NCBI GenBank assembly: GCA_964571275.1
Contig: CAZNCQ010000275.1
Location: 1 to 9,984 of the forward strand
Origin: DASRQZ01 sp964571275
Lineage (GTDB): Bacteria; Myxococcota_A; Polyangia; Fen-1088
DNA: 9,984 nucleotides
Reading direction: 5' to 3'
This document shows positions 6,922 through 9,984 of this stretch, piece by piece. The notes under the pieces were generated by a model. It ran no database searches and was not told where the DNA came from. It was given only the letters and a program-made list of their open reading frames with translations. Both the position numbers and the translations under genes were made by a program. Position 1 is the stretch's first letter; the number at the start of each line of letters is the position of its first letter.

Positions 6922-7626
6922 ATGTCCCAGGTGGCCTCTAGTCGTGTCGCCTCTCCTCGTTTGGGCGCAACGAATCCCCGGCGGTGGTCAGCGCGCGATT
7001 TCGAGGGAGGACCACGCCTTCGTACGACTGTGGCGAGCGATGCTGCTGCGAGTGTGCCCCCTTTTCGGGCGATTTACGGTACGTGGTTCAGCCACGTTGA
7101 CCGCTGGGTGCGTGCTCTCGGCGGGCCGGTGGCCGATCAAGACGACATGGTGCAAGAGGTGTTCATCGTGGTCTACCGGCGGTTACCGTACTTCGACGGC
7201 AACAACCTTCCCGGCTGGCTCTATCGAATCGCGGCCCGTCAAGCTCGCGACTTCCGCCGGAGGCACTGGTTCCGGCAGATCTTCAACCGTAGTGTGCCCT
7301 TGCCGTGGAACCTTGCCGCAACCGGGCCGACGCCGCTTCGCCACGCTCTCGATGGAGAAACGCGAGAGATTCTCGCGCGGTTGCTGTCAACGCTCAGTGA
7401 ATCGCACCGAATCGCCTTCGTCCTGTCCGAGATCCATGGATACACTGGCGAGGAGATCGCCCAACTTCAACAAGTTTCTATCAACACCGTGCGCGCGCGG
7501 ATTCTTCGCGCGCGCAAAAAACTAACCCGCGTTGTTGCTGACATGGTGAAACGAGGCACAGACGCACTTGAATTTGAAGCGCCTATTCCGAAGAACGGAA
7601 AGTCTAAAGGGGGGTCACTTGCGTGA
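6922..7626 (+). CDS. ECF-type RNA polymerase sigma factor (orphan)
   Basis: A 234-residue sigma factor. Region 2 lies at about 50-115, with DQDDMVQEVFIVVYRRL (about 72-88) and a PGWLYRIAARQARDFRR stretch that is the usual end of region 2. Region 4 lies at about 151-205, with the helix-turn-helix GYTGEEIAQLQQVSINTVRA and a very basic following helix. The first 48 residues are Arg/Ser/Ala-rich and not conserved, and the tail past 205 is an unrelated polar extension. Unlike the first sigma factor in this window, it has no anti-sigma gene beside it: the next gene is convergent and its end overlaps this one by 23 bases. It may be controlled by its own extensions, by a partner elsewhere, or at the level of transcription. 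The start is set by GGGAG four bases before the ATG. Its relation to the nearby kinase is unknown. Confidence 0.92.
   Translation: MSQVASSRVASPRLGATNPRRWSARDFEGGPRLRTTVASDAAASVPPFRAIYGTWFSHVDRWVRALGGPVADQDDMVQEVFIVVYRRLPYFDGNNLPGWLYRIAARQARDFRRRHWFRQIFNRSVPLPWNLAATGPTPLRHALDGETREILARLLSTLSESHRIAFVLSEIHGYTGEEIAQLQQVSINTVRARILRARKKLTRVVADMVKRGTDALEFEAPIPKNGKSKGGSLA
7491..7515. repeat. Perfect 9-bp GC inverted repeat inside the sigma gene
   Basis: GCGCGCGCG (7491-7499) and CGCGCGCGC (7507-7515) flank a seven-base loop. The arms encode the Arg-Ala-Arg stretches of the region 4 basic helix of the second sigma factor. A run of seven A follows on the plus strand, which is the wrong base for a terminator in that direction. 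Confidence 0.6.
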
Positions 7627-9295
7627 ACGTGGTGTCTTCGATGCGGTAGACAATATGACGCCCGTCGCGCTCGGTGCTGCACGCGCCTTCCGTGACTAGC
7701 TTCTGAAGAACGGACTGAACGGTTCGCAGCGGCATCCGTAAGGCGTCCGAGGCCGCGCTCGCGGAGGTCGCCCCCAAGGTCGCGAGTGCGCGGAGCACAC
7801 GGTCAGCGGCGGGCAGCGCGCACCGCATGTCAGGAACGACGATAGCCTCACGAAGGTCGAGCGCCAGAGCTGGTCGGGTGCTCCCATCCGCGTCCTCTTC
7901 GGAAGAATAGCGACGAACGTCTCCAGAGGTACCCACAAGCTGTCGCGCCCGGTGGCAAAGAACATCGAGCACTGCTTGGTGCCTTTGCGCGACGAAGGGA
8001 AATCCATAGACGCGACGGAAGAACTCTTGGCGAGAGATGCCGGCCCTGCCGGCAAGAGCGAGCGCCGCTACACCGGTCTCGGTGCGAACGCCGGCCGCTG
8101 AAGACTTTGCGGAGTCGCGGGTCAGGAGCCGTGCCGAAGCCGCGAGCGCCAGACCCGGTCGTAGGAATCGGCGGCCCGGTGTACTCGGCGACGCTATCAC
8201 GAAGGCGGTCGCTCCCTCGATCTCGGCGCCGACACATCTCGGAATTCCGATCCCGTGCAGTCCGCACGGAATCGTTGCCGTGTCGCCGCGAATCCAATGA
8301 GCAGTAGCTTCTGTGACCTGTCCTCCCGGGTCGAGGGTCGACAGGAGGGCATCCGTTTCGCGCGCCATGTCCGGCCAGATCGCCGAGGAGCCACGCAAGG
8401 CCGAGGACGCGATAGCGAACGCGGCCTCATCCCCGTCACGCGCAGTATCGAGGACTCTCGCCAAAGCGTCGCGGGCGTTGGCGGAAGGGCTCAAGAAGTC
8501 CCCGACGCTGTCAGCGGGTTCGCCGCCAGCAAGTAGGATCTCCCAACCGATCCAGCCAGCCCAGAAAGGGGGGGCCGCACGACGTAGTGCCGACAGGATG
8601 TGCAAGGCGAGGTGCGGCCGACCACTGTAGCGGCGCACGCGAGCCAAGGTCAGTCCGGCGAGATACTCACAAGAGGGTTGCGCCTCGGCCTGGGCCATCC
8701 TCAAGGCTTGCCGCGCGAGATCGACGGCATCCTCAATCGCACCGTGCGACAGCGCCATGATCGCACGTGCCACGGCCGCCTCGATGACCTGCGCGCCAGC
8801 GCCCCGACGCGCCGCCTTGTCCTGAAGTGATTTGGCTTCCTCATCGGACGGTCCAACCGGCCCGGTTCCTGTCAGTAGTCGGTACCACAGGCGAGCAGAA
8901 TCGAGCCCCAGAGCCGGGTCGTCGCTGTCTTCAGCCGTAGCATCGTTCGGATCGATCAGTTCAGCGTGTAGGTGAATCCACTCCCCAAGGCGGTCGCCGT
9001 CCAGCGTAGCGATCGCGACGCGCTCTGCGATGACGCAAGTTCGTACCCCGGCTTCGCGGAGCTCAAGCGGAGCGCCGATCAAGCGACCGACTCCACCGAT
9101 CGTGGGAGGTCGGGCGGCAAATGGCTCGAACGACCATCTCATGGATTCGAGCGCGATGCGCCACGCTTGGTGCGCGGGCGTCCCTGAATTCTCAAGGTCG
9201 GCGATAGCGCTACCGAAGCCGCGAAAATCCCCATGCAACGCGGCAGAGAGTGCCATCCGCGCAGCCGCCGTTAGGATCTTTTCCCCGCTCGACAT
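7604..9295 (-). CDS. Large protein with helical TPR-like region and C-terminal winged helix; putative transcription regulator
   Basis: A 563-residue soluble protein not recognised as a named family. The first 340 residues are rich in Ala, Leu and Arg and form probable helix pairs (for example VIEAAVARAIMALSHGAIED followed by a helix at 189-203), like the TPR arrays of large bacterial regulators. A middle segment at about 405-455 (ISRQEFFRRVYGF and RHQAVLDVLCHRARQLVG) resembles the winged-helix region of SARP/BTAD or OmpR-type regulators, though weakly. The last 65 residues (about 497-557) look like a compact winged helix: LRALATLG, SAASDALRMPLRTVQSVLQKL, a turn, then the wing ERDGRHIVYRI. There is no signal peptide or membrane helix. 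The ATG at 9295 has only a weak ribosome site. The gene is divergent from the Ser/Thr kinase gene with 43 bases between starts, so the two may be co-regulated. Its last 23 bases overlap the convergent sigma gene. DNA binding is inferred. Confidence 0.75.
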   Translation of the reverse strand: MSSGEKILTAAARMALSAALHGDFRGFGSAIADLENSGTPAHQAWRIALESMRWSFEPFAARPPTIGGVGRLIGAPLELREAGVRTCVIAERVAIATLDGDRLGEWIHLHAELIDPNDATAEDSDDPALGLDSARLWYRLLTGTGPVGPSDEEAKSLQDKAARRGAGAQVIEAAVARAIMALSHGAIEDAVDLARQALRMAQAEAQPSCEYLAGLTLARVRRYSGRPHLALHILSALRRAAPPFWAGWIGWEILLAGGEPADSVGDFLSPSANARDALARVLDTARDGDEAAFAIASSALRGSSAIWPDMARETDALLSTLDPGGQVTEATAHWIRGDTATIPCGLHGIGIPRCVGAEIEGATAFVIASPSTPGRRFLRPGLALAASARLLTRDSAKSSAAGVRTETGVAALALAGRAGISRQEFFRRVYGFPFVAQRHQAVLDVLCHRARQLVGTSGDVRRYSSEEDADGSTRPALALDLREAIVVPDMRCALPAADRVLRALATLGATSASAASDALRMPLRTVQSVLQKLVTEGACSTERDGRHIVYRIEDTTFTQVTPL

Positions 9296-9326
9296 GAGCT
9301 TTTGCGAACCGGCTGACTAGCCCGGC

Positions 9327-9332
9327 TATACT
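9327..9332 (+). promoter_or_regulatory. -10 box TATACT of the kinase gene, probably leaderless
   Basis: TATACT matches the TATAAT consensus at five of six bases. The GTG start of the kinase begins six bases after it, which is where transcription would start, so the mRNA would have little or no leader. The best -35 match is TTGCGA at 9302-9307, with a long spacer of 19 bases, so the -35 is uncertain. Confidence 0.5.
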
Positions 9333-9338
9333 CGGGGC

Positions 9339-9984
9339 GTGACTGTTGGGCTCGCCCCCCCGGCCTTCTCGCCGACGACAATATATACCCACGTCACGAC
9401 CATCGCTCAAGGTGGAATGGGTTACGTGGAGCTTTGCGTCCGACGCGAAGGCCGGTTCCTCCGTTGGTGCGCGCGCAAGCGCCTGCACCAGCAGTTCCGC
9501 TCCGATCCATCGTTTCGGACGATGTTCATGGACGAAGCTCGGCTCGCCGGGTTGGTTCGACATCCGAACGCAGTGGGCGTACTTGACGTCGGCGAGGATG
9601 AGGACGGGCCATTTCTCATGATGGACTTCGTCGAGGGAGTGCCATTGTCACGGCTGATAGCCGAGGCCTCCGAGGTGGGCCGGTCAATCCCAATGCAAGT
9701 TATAGTTCGGATCTGTGGGGATGCGGCGCGAGGTTTGCACGCGGCGCACGAGGTCCGGTCGGAGAGCGGTGTACTCCTGGGGCTCGTTCACAGAGACATC
9801 TCTCCGCAGAATATTCTCGTGGGTTTCGATGGAACGGTGCGCGTGACAGACTTCGGCATCGCCAAAGCTCTCGGTAATGCAAGCCGGACGAGCGCGGGTG
9901 TGCTGAAGGGCAACATGGGCTATCTGTCACCCGAGCAGCTTCGGTTCGAGGAAGCGGATCGACGCTCCGATTTCTTCTCGCTGG
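9339..9984 (+). CDS. Eukaryotic-type Ser/Thr protein kinase, N-terminal part (cut by window end)
   Basis: The first 215 residues of a Hanks-type kinase; the gene continues past the right edge. Visible in order: glycine loop QGGMG (24-28); the ATP-anchoring Lys47 in ARKRL; the partner Glu66 in the C-helix (MDEARLAG); catalytic loop VHRDISPQN (150-158, Asp153 and Asn158); DFG (171-173); activation segment with possible Thr/Ser sites (180-190); and SPEQ (197-200). All key residues of an active kinase are present. Arg46, just before Lys47, replaces the usual Ile or Val. The sequence is close to the large kinase family of Sorangium- and Polyangium-like bacteria, judged from memory. The start is GTG at 9339: an in-frame stop lies at 9318-9320 and the next in-frame ATG would cut the glycine loop. 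There is no real ribosome site. A run of seven C near codon 6-8 may be slippage-prone. Any sensor or membrane part after the kinase domain lies outside the window. Confidence 0.93.
   Translation, partial: MTVGLAPPAFSPTTIYTHVTTIAQGGMGYVELCVRREGRFLRWCARKRLHQQFRSDPSFRTMFMDEARLAGLVRHPNAVGVLDVGEDEDGPFLMMDFVEGVPLSRLIAEASEVGRSIPMQVIVRICGDAARGLHAAHEVRSESGVLLGLVHRDISPQNILVGFDGTVRVTDFGIAKALGNASRTSAGVLKGNMGYLSPEQLRFEEADRRSDFFSL

Noticed and set aside
7491..7522. A rho-independent terminator at the GC hairpin
   Set aside because: The hairpin is followed by A, not T, on the plus strand, and on the minus strand the T run comes before the hairpin. It also lies inside a conserved coding helix.

Overview
The window is GC-rich and densely coded. 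Its gene set points to a myxobacterium-like deltaproteobacterium (Myxococcota, possibly Polyangia): two ECF sigma factors, an anti-sigma factor fused to a TPR-like tail, a PD40 beta-propeller protein, and a eukaryotic-type Ser/Thr kinase of the kind abundant in those bacteria. This assignment is inferred from protein families, not from any marker gene.

Left part (about 1-6503, all minus strand). Reading in the direction of transcription: a secreted PD40-repeat protein (6503-5586); an ECF sigma factor (5534-4917); a zinc-finger anti-sigma factor with one membrane helix and a TPR-like periplasmic tail, coupled to the sigma gene by an ATGA overlap (4920-3946); an exported protein with a soluble domain, a proline-rich linker and a probable outer-membrane beta-barrel (3878-2829); a 79-residue putative lipoprotein made almost entirely of a fragment resembling the tail domain of GH2 beta-galactosidases (2758-2519); and a YfhO-type polytopic membrane protein (2506-161). 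A further gene probably starts at base 9 and runs off the left edge. Sigma, anti-sigma and the barrel protein look like one envelope-sensing module. The lipoprotein and YfhO genes are close enough to be co-transcribed.

Middle (6504-6921). This 418-base gap separates the divergent PD40 gene and a second ECF sigma factor. It holds no convincing gene. It contains small inverted repeats and a weak ECF-like promoter candidate.

Right part (6922-9984). A second ECF sigma factor on the plus strand (6922-7626) has no recognisable anti-sigma partner. Its last 23 bases overlap the end of a convergent gene (9295-7604) for a 563-residue protein with a helical, TPR-like front and a C-terminal winged helix. 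Divergent from that gene, only 43 bases away, begins a Ser/Thr protein kinase (9339 to beyond the window) that starts with GTG directly after a good -10 box, so its mRNA is probably leaderless.

No rRNA, tRNA, CRISPR array, insertion sequence or convincing terminator was seen. The most interesting items are the sigma/anti-sigma/barrel module, the mini-lipoprotein, the leaderless kinase start next to a predicted DNA-binding protein, and the orphan ECF with its overlapping convergent neighbour.
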